Below are positions 35,829 to 44,190 of a stretch of DNA of 64,000 nt, one piece after another. A program made the position numbers and the translations under genes. Origin of the DNA: Verrucomicrobiota bacterium (GTDB lineage: Bacteria; Verrucomicrobiota; Verrucomicrobiia; Limisphaerales; JACPZS01). Positions within the stretch are counted from its first letter, which is position 1; each line of letters opens with the position of its first letter. The notes below the pieces were generated by a model, which ran no database searches, had not been told where the DNA came from, and worked only from the letters and a program-made list of their open reading frames with translations. The DNA lies in assembly GCA_016195385.1 (NCBI GenBank), contig JACPZS010000206.1, positions 1 through 64,000 of the forward strand, written 5' to 3'.

Positions 35829-38800
35829 TCACCGCGGCGACAAAGCCTCCACCGAATAGAATAGGTGCGGATTATCGACATCCAAATCCACGAACGACGA
35901 AACTGAATTCGTGGCTCGAAATTCGGGAACGATGACTGTCCACTGCGGCGAACTCAGCGAGTCTTTTCGTAGAATGTTGTAAAACGTATTTGAGACACTG
36001 TTCCAGGTAATTTGCGGCACGGCACGAATGCCAAGTATTATCTCCGGCGCAGAATTTGGAGCAGTGACGATCACGGTTACAGTACCGGCTGCCAGGCCAC
36101 CTTTGCCATCGCTGATCGTGTAGGCAAATGAATCACTGCCGGCAAAGTCAACTTTTGGCGCGTAGTAAACTGTGTTGCCATCCAGGGAAACTGTCCCACC
36201 TTGCGCGCTTGCGGAACTGACCGCACTCACGATCAAAGTGTCTCCATCCGGATCGCTGTCATTTCGCAGTAAATCGGCGACAGGGATCGCCAGCGCGGAC
36301 GGTTGTTGGACGGCAAACACATCATTCGACGCCACCGGAAAATGGTTGGCCGGCGGCTCATCATCATTCTGGATGGTGACCATGACTTGCGAAGAAAAAA
36401 GGACGCCGTTTGTCGCCGTAAAAAATTTTAACAGAAAAGTTTCGTCCGGCTCGTTCAACTTATCGCCCACAACCAGCAGCATGATCGTCTTGCTCGTTTC
36501 GCCCGGCGCAAACGTCAGGAGGCCGCTCGCTGGCGCATAATCGCTGCCAGCCGTCGCGCTGCCATCGGCCGTGGCGTAGGCGACCGTGACGGGCTGCGCG
36601 CTTGGCGTGGACAAACTGACGACGACGGGCACGGTCGTGTTGCCGCTGTTTCCTTCCGGCACCGGTGCGGGATTTGAGACGAAGATCACTGGCAGAGTGT
36701 CGTCGTTCAAAATGGTTCCCTGCGCCTGCGAGCGTACGAGCGTCACCGTCGCTCCCTGAAAATTCGTCGGGCCGCTCAGGTTCAGGAAGAAAGTTTCATC
36801 CGGCTCGATAAGCAGATCGCCAATAACTCCGATCCGAATCGGTAAGTGTGTGCTTCCTGGCGAAAAGATCACCGATGAATTGGCGGGCGGGGCGACGTAA
36901 TCGCTGCCGGTGGTTGCCGTGCCATCGAGCGTGCTGTAGTCCACACGAATGAACCCCGGACTGGGAGCCGAGAGCACCACATCGAACACCATGAAGTTGG
37001 TGCCACTGTCGCCTTCGACGAGCTGCGCGTCGTTGATTGAGATAACAAGCGCGGTCCCGGGGGAATCATCGTTGAGAATCGTGCAGGTACCCGTCTGCCG
37101 GCTGATGATGGCCCCGGGCGCGCTGGAAAGTTTCACCGTGAACGTCTCATCGCCTTCCACCTTGGTATCGCCAACGATATTCACGGGAAGTGATTTCACG
37201 GTTTCACCGGGATTGAAAGTCACGCTGCCAAACGCGGTCTGATAATCTTGGTCAGCGACCGTGGCTGTGCCGTCGGCGGTCGAATAACTGACGGTGATCG
37301 GCACTGCGCTTGGCATCGAAAGGGAAAGAGTGAAATTCGCTGGCACCGTGCCCGCGTTGCCTTCGGCCAGCGACACGTCGTTGATGGAAATCGTCGGGAG
37401 CGTGTTGCTGTCATCATTTTGAATTATGCCGACGCCGACGCCGCTGGTGGACGAAATGATCGCCGAGTGTGCATTAGTGAGCACGACCAGAAAACTTTTG
37501 TCCGGCTCGAACGTCAGATCACCCAGCACCGGCACGATAATGGTTCTGTTGGTGGTCGTCGGTCCGAAAACCAGCGTGCCTTGCTGAAGCAGGAAATCGA
37601 CTCCCGGTGCCGCGTTGGTGCCGCCAGTTGCGGCTCCACCGCTCACAGCGCTTCCCACGGTGTAGTAGTCAACCGTCGGGAAGAATTGTGTAATTCCCAC
37701 GAGGGACACATTAAACACAAAGTAATTCGTGCCGCTGTTGCCCTCAGGCTTACTGACGCTGTCGATTGTGAGATAAGCCGAAGTGTCGTCATTCAAGATC
37801 GTGCCAGCCCCCTGCACGTCGCCGATGCGTGCGCCGACGGGGCTGCTCAAGTTGACGAAAAAAGTTTCGTCCGGTTCGTTCAATCGGTCGCCGTTTACAG
37901 TCACCGAAATCGTCTGCGAAGTCGTGCCCGCCCGGATTGTGACCGTGCCGCTGGCGGCCACGTAATCGCTGCCGGCGGTGGCCGTGCCGTCCGAGGTCGC
38001 ATATTTGACCGTGACGTCCTGCCCGCTGGTGGAAGCGAGCGTAACGGTGAACACGGCGTTCGTCGTTCCCGTGTCGCCTTCGGCGACGGTCACGTCGGAG
38101 ATGTTGAGCAGCGGGAGCGAGTCGTTGTCGGTGATGGTGCCGATGGCCTGGTTGTCCACGATGACGGCATTGACCGGGTTGGCGAGGTTTATGAAGAAAG
38201 TCTCCGTCGGCTCGCTCAACAAATCGCCGATGACGGGAATCAAAATGGTTTGCGTCAGCGTGCCGGGGGCAAAAGTAATCGTGCCGCGTTTGGTGACGTA
38301 ATCGCTGCCCGCTTTCGCGGTGTCATCAGCCGTGGCATAATCCACGGTCACCGGCGAACCGCTGCTCGTTGAGAGCGTCACCGTGAAAATCATGTTTGTG
38401 GTGCCCGTGTCGGCTTCGACAATGGCGGCGTCATTGATGCGCAGCGCCGGCAGGAAATCGTCGTCGATGATGAATCCGCCCGCTTGATCGTCACCAATCA
38501 CGGCGTTGACGGCATTGGTGAGGTTCACCAACAAGAAGCGGTCGCCATCTTGGACGTCGTTCCCGATGACATTGACCGTGATGGTTTGCGTCGTTACGCC
38601 CGGATCGAAAAGAACCACTCCGTTGGTGGCCACGTAATCGATCCCGGCCTTTGTTGCTGGGCCATCGGCAGTCGAATACGCGACGGTGATCAGCGATGTC
38701 GCGTTCGTGCTCAACGTGAGCGTAAACTCCATCGGCGTGGTCGTTCCGGCGCTGCCTTCGGTCGCGAACGAGTCGGTGATGGAAATGAAAACGGGGATGT

Positions 38801-39341
38801 CATCATTCACAATCGTCGCGGTGCCCGTGGCTTTTTGCAGCGCGACATTCGGCGCGTTGAGAAAGGTGAGCGTAAACGTTTCGTCCGGCTCCGGCAGAAG
38901 ATCGCCGAGCACGGTGATGTCAATATTCGTGCTGGTTACGTTGGGCGGGATGTTCAAAACGCCATTGGTTCCGAGGTAATTCGAACCGGCCGTGGCCGTG
39001 CCGTCCGACGTGAAGTAAGGAATCTGGAGCGGGACGGTCGTGGGCACCGAGAGCGTGATGTTGAAAGTGATCAGGCTCGTGCCGCTGTTGCCTTCGAGCA
39101 CGACGGGATCGTTGACCGACAATTGCGGCGCGGCGGCGAAAGCCGGGAGCACGGCCATCCAAATCAGGGTTGCGAATAACAAAAACACGTCGAGCACTCG
39201 CCACCGAACCAATGCATGAGTAGTCAAGTGCCGAACGTTCGTTGAGTGGGCGGAAGCGGGAATATGCGAGTGGTTTTCAGTAGAACTGGCATGGGAAGTT
39301 TTCACGCTCCAACTTGTTCCAAAAGAGTCTGCCGGAAGCAA
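35829..39341 (-). CDS. Exported Calx-beta repeat protein
   Basis: A secreted protein of 1170 residues. After an unusually long N-terminal leader and a hydrophobic signal (VFLLFATLIWMAVLPAFAA) come eight tandem Calx-beta domains, each starting like LNISDVTVAEGDTGTTNAVFTVTL and containing YATSDGTATAGSDYV and IVNDD/ILNDD calcium-site motifs. Then comes a cadherin-like/Big domain (VASNDVFAVQQPSALAIPVADLLRNDSDPDGDTL ... FAYTISDGKGG) and a final domain of about 80 residues (NTFYNILRKDSLSSPQWTV) common to verrucomicrobial secreted proteins. The role is probably calcium-dependent surface adhesion. A later start within the leader (the Met-free stretch at 10-60 makes this uncertain) is possible. Confidence 0.88.
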   Translation of the reverse strand: MLPADSFGTSWSVKTSHASSTENHSHIPASAHSTNVRHLTTHALVRWRVLDVFLLFATLIWMAVLPAFAAAPQLSVNDPVVLEGNSGTSLITFNITLSVPTTVPLQIPYFTSDGTATAGSNYLGTNGVLNIPPNVTSTNIDITVLGDLLPEPDETFTLTFLNAPNVALQKATGTATIVNDDIPVFISITDSFATEGSAGTTTPMEFTLTLSTNATSLITVAYSTADGPATKAGIDYVATNGVVLFDPGVTTQTITVNVIGNDVQDGDRFLLVNLTNAVNAVIGDDQAGGFIIDDDFLPALRINDAAIVEADTGTTNMIFTVTLSTSSGSPVTVDYATADDTAKAGSDYVTKRGTITFAPGTLTQTILIPVIGDLLSEPTETFFINLANPVNAVIVDNQAIGTITDNDSLPLLNISDVTVAEGDTGTTNAVFTVTLASTSGQDVTVKYATSDGTATAGSDYVAASGTVTIRAGTTSQTISVTVNGDRLNEPDETFFVNLSSPVGARIGDVQGAGTILNDDTSAYLTIDSVSKPEGNSGTNYFVFNVSLVGITQFFPTVDYYTVGSAVSGGAATGGTNAAPGVDFLLQQGTLVFGPTTTNRTIIVPVLGDLTFEPDKSFLVVLTNAHSAIISSTSGVGVGIIQNDDSNTLPTISINDVSLAEGNAGTVPANFTLSLSMPSAVPITVSYSTADGTATVADQDYQTAFGSVTFNPGETVKSLPVNIVGDTKVEGDETFTVKLSSAPGAIISRQTGTCTILNDDSPGTALVISINDAQLVEGDSGTNFMVFDVVLSAPSPGFIRVDYSTLDGTATTGSDYVAPPANSSVIFSPGSTHLPIRIGVIGDLLIEPDETFFLNLSGPTNFQGATVTLVRSQAQGTILNDDTLPVIFVSNPAPVPEGNSGNTTVPVVVSLSTPSAQPVTVAYATADGSATAGSDYAPASGLLTFAPGETSKTIMLLVVGDKLNEPDETFLLKFFTATNGVLFSSQVMVTIQNDDEPPANHFPVASNDVFAVQQPSALAIPVADLLRNDSDPDGDTLIVSAVSSASAQGGTVSLDGNTVYYAPKVDFAGSDSFAYTISDGKGGLAAGTVTVIVTAPNSAPEIILGIRAVPQITWNSVSNTFYNILRKDSLSSPQWTVIVPEFRATNSVSSFVDLDVDNPHLFYSVEALSPR

Positions 39342-39524
39342 GCACTGTTCTACCGCCGGCGAACCTCGTTAGTTATGTTCCAAATCAACGGCGTTTGTGA
39401 GCAGCGAAAGCAAAGGTCTCCAGCGCGTGCCTGCGTGGGTGACTGGAAGTAGAATTACATCAAGGCTTTTGGCTTGCTCCAGCGGGAATTTGATTCGAGT
39501 GTTTTACCGAACCAATCACTACTT

Positions 39525-40505
39525 ATGGCGAACTCGATTGCTCAAGATTCATCCGCTGTTTCCCGTCGGGATTTTTTGTCGGCCACCGGTTTGGGCATCG
39601 CGGCTTCACTCGCTGCAACCGTGCCTGCTGCTGCCGCAGCGGTTGAGCCGCGTTATGTGCCGCCTGCCGATGGCAAACTGCGCATTATATGTTTCGGCGC
39701 GCATCCGGATGACTGCGAAGTCGCGGCTGGTGGCGCGGCGGCCAAGTGGACCGCGGCTGGCCATCACGTAAAATTTGTCTCCTGCACGAACGGCGACATT
39801 GGCCATTGGGCCACGGCGGGCGGGCCGCTCGCGCTGCGTCGCGCTGCGGAAGTGAAGAAGTGCGCGCAAATTCTTGGCACGACCAGCGAAGTGCTCGACA
39901 TCCACGACGGCGAACTCATGGTAAACATGGACAACCGCCGGACGATTTGCCGGCTGATTCGCGAGTGGAAAGCAGACGTGGTGATTAGTCATCGGCCGAA
40001 TGATTATCATCCGGATCATCGCTACGTTGGCGTGCTGGTGATGGACGCAGCCTACATGGTGACGGTGCCGTTCTTTTGTCCGGACGTGCCGCATCTCACG
40101 AAGAACCCGGTCTTTCTCTTCTATTATGATGGGTTTCTCCGTCCGAACCCGTTCACGGCGGACATTGTAGTGGGCATCGACGACGTGGCGGAGAAGAAGT
40201 TCGCGGCGGTCGAGGCGTTGGGATCGCAATTTTATGAAGGCGGCTGCAACGGGTCGGCCGCGCTCGTCCCGGATCCGAAAGACGTTGCCGCGGTGACCGC
40301 CCGAAAAAAAGCCGTCCGGGCCGAATGGGCGGCGGAGTTTGCAACGCCGGCCACGAAATATCGTGCGCAACTCAAAGAGCGATTCGGTGACGCGAAGGGC
40401 GCGCAAGTCAAATATGCCGAAGCGTTTGAGATCTGTGAATACGGCCGCCAGCCGGCCAAAGAGGAGTTGCCTGAGCTTTTTCCGTTTTTGAAACAGCGGA
40501 CGTGA
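39525..40505 (+). CDS. Tat-exported PIG-L family deacetylase
   Basis: A zinc-dependent GlcNAc/LmbE-type deacetylase of 326 residues. The ATG at 39525 places a twin-arginine signal (SRRDFLSATGLGIAASLAATVPAAAA) at the N-terminus. The metal-binding motif is LRIICFGAHPDDCEVAAGGAAAKW, and the second His pair lies in VVISHRPNDYHPDHRYVG. PIG-L enzymes remove acetyl groups from GlcNAc-containing conjugates; the natural substrate here is unknown. It precedes the ribosomal-protein operon but is separated from it by 190 bp. Confidence 0.88.
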   Translation: MANSIAQDSSAVSRRDFLSATGLGIAASLAATVPAAAAAVEPRYVPPADGKLRIICFGAHPDDCEVAAGGAAAKWTAAGHHVKFVSCTNGDIGHWATAGGPLALRRAAEVKKCAQILGTTSEVLDIHDGELMVNMDNRRTICRLIREWKADVVISHRPNDYHPDHRYVGVLVMDAAYMVTVPFFCPDVPHLTKNPVFLFYYDGFLRPNPFTADIVVGIDDVAEKKFAAVEALGSQFYEGGCNGSAALVPDPKDVAAVTARKKAVRAEWAAEFATPATKYRAQLKERFGDAKGAQVKYAEAFEICEYGRQPAKEELPELFPFLKQRT

Positions 40506-40642
40506 CGAGAAAACCAGCTCTCGCCGTTCGATTGCGGTCTGAAATTTTTGCAGTGGAGCATCGGCGGCTTTCGATCATGACAATTTAGTTTGCCGCCTGA
40601 GATCGAAAGACTTCCAGGGAACTTTTTGGCGTGAAATGCCTA

Positions 40643-40669
40643 TTGACTTGGAGGCTTCGTTTGTTAGTT
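40643..40669 (+). promoter_or_regulatory. Possible sigma-70-type promoter of rplM-rpsI
   Basis: A TTGACT hexamer at 40643-40648 is followed after 15 bases by TTAGTT (40664-40669), about 26 bp before the rplM start. The spacing is shorter than the usual 17 bp, so this is only a candidate. Confidence 0.3.
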
Positions 40670-40694
40670 TCTGCGCTCCTTTGATTTGTTCGAG

Positions 40695-41129
40695 ATGAAA
40701 ACGTATCTACCGAAAGTAAATTTAGACCAGCGCAAATGGCACGTCGTCGATGCCAACGGCGCGGTCTTGGGACGGCTCGCCGTTCAAGTTGCTGATATTT
40801 TGCGCGGCAAGAACAAGCCGGTCTTTACGCCGCATCTCGATGCTGGCGATTTCGTCGTCGTCGTCAACGCCGAGAAGATTGCCGTCACCGGCAAGAAGGA
40901 GACGGAGAAATTTTTCATGAGCTACTCCGGGTGGCGCGGCGGGGAGAAATACAAATCCGTGGCCGACATTCGCGCCAAACACCCGGAGCAACTCATTACG
41001 CACGCGGTCAAAGGCATGTTGCCCAAGAACCGGCTTGCCGATGTGCTCCTGACCAAGCTCAAAGTTTACAAAGGCGATCGTCATCCTCACGCGGCGCAAA
41101 TGCCGGCGCAGTTGACCCCGGTGAAATGA
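40695..41129 (+). CDS. rplM: 50S ribosomal protein L13
   Basis: L13 is an early-assembling large-subunit protein. The 144-residue protein has the full family pattern: MKTYLPKVNLDQRKWHVVDANGAVLGRLA, VNAEKIAVTGKK, MSYSGWRGGEKYKS and GMLPKNRLADVLLTKLKVYKGDRHPHAAQ. The ATG at 40695 is chosen because it gives the standard start; a TTG three codons upstream is unnecessary. As in most bacteria it is followed by rpsI, here after 22 bp. Confidence 0.97.
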   Translation: MKTYLPKVNLDQRKWHVVDANGAVLGRLAVQVADILRGKNKPVFTPHLDAGDFVVVVNAEKIAVTGKKETEKFFMSYSGWRGGEKYKSVADIRAKHPEQLITHAVKGMLPKNRLADVLLTKLKVYKGDRHPHAAQMPAQLTPVK

Positions 41130-41151
41130 TTTTTGATTCGCAACTCTGCGT

Positions 41152-41553
41152 ATGACTGAAAGCAAAACGACTGAATTTTTGGGCACGGGACGGCGCAAGA
41201 CCTCGGTGGCGCGCGTGCGCCTGGCGACCGGCTCCGGCAAGGTGGTCATCAATGGCCGCGCGCTGGAAAATTATTTTCTGACCGACTCGTTGCGTGGCGT
41301 GGTGTTGCAACCGCTCGTGTTGACCGAGTCGCTGACCAAGTATGACGTGCGCGTGAATGTTTGCGGCGGGGGCATCTCCGGGCAGGCTGGCGCGGTGCGT
41401 CACGGCATTTCCCGCGCGCTGCTCAAGGTGGACGCCAATCTTCGTCCGACGCTCAAGCGGGACGGATTGCTTACCCGCGATCCGCGCATGAAGGAGCGCA
41501 AAAAGTACGGCCAGCCGGGCGCTCGCAAACGTTTCCAATTCTCGAAACGTTAA
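41152..41553 (+). CDS. rpsI: 30S ribosomal protein S9
   Basis: S9 is a small-subunit protein whose basic C-terminal tail reaches the P-site tRNA. The 133 residues contain [72 protein letters not shown] with the conserved terminal SKR. It is cotranscribed with rplM and followed by a hairpin terminator. Confidence 0.97.
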   Translation: MTESKTTEFLGTGRRKTSVARVRLATGSGKVVINGRALENYFLTDSLRGVVLQPLVLTESLTKYDVRVNVCGGGISGQAGAVRHGISRALLKVDANLRPTLKRDGLLTRDPRMKERKKYGQPGARKRFQFSKR

Positions 41554-41573
41554 TTCGAGTTGGCACTTTCAAG

Positions 41574-41604
41574 CCCCGCTGGTTCAATCCGGCGGGGTTT
41601 TTTG
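41574..41604 (+). terminator. Rho-independent terminator after rpsI
   Basis: A GC-rich stem CCCCGCTGG / CCGGCGGGG with one mismatch and a short loop is followed by a run of six T residues. It closes the rplM-rpsI operon about 20 bp after the stop codon. Confidence 0.85.
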
Positions 41605-41686
41605 TTTTCGGCGGTGAATTAAGAAATGAAAACTCTGGAAGCTTGGCATTTTCTGTTTTCCAGTTTTCCTGTTTTCCTTATTTGAA

Positions 41687-42754
41687 ATGAAACGAGACCA
41701 AGTCAAAGTCGCCATCCTTGGCGCGTCCGGTTACTCCGGCGAAGAACTCGTGCGGTTGCTGCTGAACCATCCGCACGTCGAACTTGCTGCCGTCACTTCG
41801 CGCCAGAATGCCGGACTCAGCGTCGCGCAAGTTTTCCCGAAATTTGCCAGTCATCCGAAGTCCAAGTTGCTGCGCTTCACGGATCCCAATGCGGAACTGC
41901 TCGCGAAGCAGGCCGACATCGTGTTCCTCGCGTTGCCCCACGGCGTCGCGGCCGAGTTCGCCGTGCCGCTGCTCGACGCGGGCTGCGTCGTGATCGACCT
42001 CAGCGCCGACTTCCGGCTCAAGAGCGCGGACGTTTACAAGGAATTTTACGCGCACGACCATCCTGCGCCGGAGTTGTTGAAGAAATCCGTTTACGGCCTG
42101 CCGGAGATTTATCGCGCGCAGCTCAAGGACGCCACGCTCATCGCGTCGCCGGGTTGTTATCCGACGAGCATTTTGCTGCCGACGATTCCGCTGCTGCGCG
42201 CGCAACTCATCAAACCTTCCGGCATCATTGCCGATTCGTTGAGCGGCGTCAGCGGCGCGGGACGCAAGGCCGAAGTTGATTACCTTTTTGTTGAGTGCAA
42301 CGAAAGCGTGCGTCCTTACGGTGTGCCGAAGCACCGGCACTTGTCGGAGATCGAGGAGCAACTGTCACTCGTGGCCGGTGACCGGGTCACAATTCAGTTC
42401 ACGCCGCATCTCATCCCGGTGAATCGCGGCATCCTCACCACGCTTTACCTGGCGCCGGAAAAACATTTCTCAAACGCCGCCGAAGCCGTTGCGCTCGGCG
42501 AGCAAATCGCCGCGTGTTACCAGACTGCCTATGCGAACGAACCGTTCGTCCGCTTGCTTGAAGGCCGGGCGTTGCCGGACACCAAGAACGTTGTCGGCAC
42601 GAACGTCGTGGAAATTGCCTGGCGGCTAGATCCGCGCACCGGCCGGCTCATCGTCATGAGCGCGGAAGACAACATCGTCAAAGGCGCGAGCGGTCAGGCC
42701 GTGCAAAGCCTGAACATCCTCTGCGGCTTCCCGGAAACGGCGGGCTTGGTGTGA
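41687..42754 (+). CDS. argC: N-acetyl-gamma-glutamyl-phosphate reductase
   Basis: ArgC catalyses the NADPH-dependent reduction of N-acetylglutamyl-5-phosphate to the semialdehyde, third step of arginine synthesis. The 355-residue protein shows the nucleotide-binding start VAILGASGYSGEELVRLLLNHP, the nucleophilic Cys in IASPGCYPTSILLPTIPLL, GVSGAGRK and FTPHLIPVNRGILTTLYL. It is first in a collinear argC-J-B-D-F cluster that is interrupted by accessory genes. The start is fixed by the family N-terminus (MKRDQVKVAILGASG). Confidence 0.96.
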   Translation: MKRDQVKVAILGASGYSGEELVRLLLNHPHVELAAVTSRQNAGLSVAQVFPKFASHPKSKLLRFTDPNAELLAKQADIVFLALPHGVAAEFAVPLLDAGCVVIDLSADFRLKSADVYKEFYAHDHPAPELLKKSVYGLPEIYRAQLKDATLIASPGCYPTSILLPTIPLLRAQLIKPSGIIADSLSGVSGAGRKAEVDYLFVECNESVRPYGVPKHRHLSEIEEQLSLVAGDRVTIQFTPHLIPVNRGILTTLYLAPEKHFSNAAEAVALGEQIAACYQTAYANEPFVRLLEGRALPDTKNVVGTNVVEIAWRLDPRTGRLIVMSAEDNIVKGASGQAVQSLNILCGFPETAGLV

Positions 42755-42798
42755 ACGATGGCTTGCCCGCTTTGCCAACTCGAACTTAACTCGACGCT

Positions 42799-43317
42799 AT
42801 GACCGCCAGCGCCGCCTTTGAGTCGATTTCCGGCAGCGGCGACGATTTTCAGCAAGTCGTCGCGCTGTGCGAATCACTCCATGACTACTGCCTCATCGGC
42901 GGCCTCGCCATCAATTGCTACGTCGAGCCGGTTTACACGATGGACGCGGACTTCGCGCTCGCGGCGGCGCATCTCACACCGGTAAAGCAACGGCTCGCCG
43001 CGCTCGGCTTTAAAGTCGAAGACCATCCGCATTCGCTCAACGCGCTTCGTCCGGGCAGCCAACTCAGCATCCAGTTTACCAAGGACGTGCGGTACGAAGG
43101 GTTTCCCGCCCGCTCTGAAATCCGCGAAACACTTGGCCTACACCTGCGCGTTGCATCGCTGCCCGATCTTGTTCAGGCCAAAATCTGGGCGTGGTCCGAT
43201 CCGCAACGTCGTCTCTCCAAACGCAAGAAGGATGAACTCGACCTCATTCGCGTAGCTGAAAAATATCCGCAGTTCATCCCGCAATTGCCAGTGGTTATAC
43301 GCAGCCAAATGAGTTAG
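42799..43317 (+). CDS. Nucleotidyltransferase-fold protein, function unknown
   Basis: A protein of 172 residues. The stretch YCLIGGLAINCYVEPVYTMDADFALAA resembles the AbiEii/DUF1814-type nucleotidyltransferase core, in which a GGxAxxxxG motif precedes the metal-binding Asp pair, here DAD. Further on VASLPDLVQAKIWAWSDPQRRLSKRKKDELDLIRVAEKYP matches the conserved helical part of such proteins (DLiqaKl..). These proteins often act as toxins or partners of toxin-antitoxin or defence modules. It lies between argC and the EVE-HNH gene, in the same orientation. Confidence 0.65.
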   Translation: MTASAAFESISGSGDDFQQVVALCESLHDYCLIGGLAINCYVEPVYTMDADFALAAAHLTPVKQRLAALGFKVEDHPHSLNALRPGSQLSIQFTKDVRYEGFPARSEIRETLGLHLRVASLPDLVQAKIWAWSDPQRRLSKRKKDELDLIRVAEKYPQFIPQLPVVIRSQMS

Positions 43318-43337
43318 CTCATTGCTTGACTTCAGGA

Positions 43338-44150
43338 ATGAACACTTACCTTTTGACCTGGAACCCGAACCGTTGGTGGTGGGACAATTTAGCCAAGGAA
43401 GCCAATGAGACAGCCTCGGGCAAAATCATCAAATCACGATGGAGTTGCGGCGTCACAAAACAGATTAAGATTGGAGACAGAGGATTTCTCATGCGGCTTG
43501 GAACTGAACCGCGTGGAATCATCGCTTCCGGGTGGGCAACATCGGAGCCGTATTACGACAAACACTGGGACGAACAAAAAGCAGCCGGAGGACAAAAGTG
43601 TTTATATGTGGAATGCGAGTGGGAACGTTTACTCGACCCGGACGTAGATTTGCCACTTCCTCTTGCCGTGTTACAAAATGGGAAGTTGAGTGAATTTCAT
43701 TGGACACCGCAAGGTTCCGGGATTCGCATACACGCAGACATTGCTGAGGAACTAGAGCGAGTCTGGGCTGTTCACGTCGGTGCTTCGAGTCTCAGCACGG
43801 TTGATTTTGATGATGAGATTTCTAGCTTTGAGGGCGAAGAGCGTATCACGCTGATTCGTCATCGACGGCGCGAACACAAACTTCGCGCGGCAAAGCTGAA
43901 AGAAGCTTTGGAGGCAGGGAATGGTCGCCTGAAATGTGAAGTTCCGAGATGCGGTTTCGATTTTTATGAAGTTTACGGCGAACTAGGATTTGAGTTTGCC
44001 CAAATTCATCACTTACAGCCTCTCGGCGATAGAAGCACTCCGTCAGTAACCAAGTTGAACGACTTGGCAATTGTTTGCGCGAATTGCCACGCGATGATTC
44101 ACCGAAGTGGAGCTTGCCGTCCGCTTGAAGGATTGATTCCACAGAAATGA
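43338..44150 (+). CDS. EVE-HNH nuclease, putative modification-dependent restriction enzyme
   Basis: A 270-residue protein with an N-terminal EVE-like domain (about 1-150: MNTYLLTWNPNRWWW ... GDRGFLMRLGTEPRGIIASGWATSEPYYDKHWDE) and a C-terminal HNH nuclease (about 198-258). The zinc Cys pairs are KCEVPRCGF and IVCANCHAMIH, and the catalytic site is FAQIHHLQPL with the distal N and H in KLNDLAIVCANCH. EVE domains recognise modified bases in DNA or RNA, and EVE-HNH proteins such as VcaM4I are modification-dependent (type IV) restriction enzymes. That assignment is by architecture; the modified base recognised is unknown. The ATG at 43338 is preferred over a TTG at 43326. Confidence 0.8.
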   Translation: MNTYLLTWNPNRWWWDNLAKEANETASGKIIKSRWSCGVTKQIKIGDRGFLMRLGTEPRGIIASGWATSEPYYDKHWDEQKAAGGQKCLYVECEWERLLDPDVDLPLPLAVLQNGKLSEFHWTPQGSGIRIHADIAEELERVWAVHVGASSLSTVDFDDEISSFEGEERITLIRHRRREHKLRAAKLKEALEAGNGRLKCEVPRCGFDFYEVYGELGFEFAQIHHLQPLGDRSTPSVTKLNDLAIVCANCHAMIHRSGACRPLEGLIPQK

Positions 44151-44160
44151 GATCGGTTAT

Positions 44161-44187
44161 GGTTCTCTGCGTCTCTGCGTTTAACGG
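44161..44187. repeat. Solo arm of the AACGCAGAG repeat family
   Basis: The sequence CTCTGCGTCTCTGCGTTTAA between the EVE-HNH gene and argJ matches the right arm of the palindromic element at 15251-15282. No matching inverted arm is seen close by. It sits immediately before the argJ start. Confidence 0.6.
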
Positions 44188-44190
44188 AAC

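Noticed and set aside
36949-38372. A 374-codon plus-strand frame and several others opposite the Calx-beta gene
   Set aside because: They run antisense through tandem repeats and repeat themselves only because the Calx-beta DNA does.
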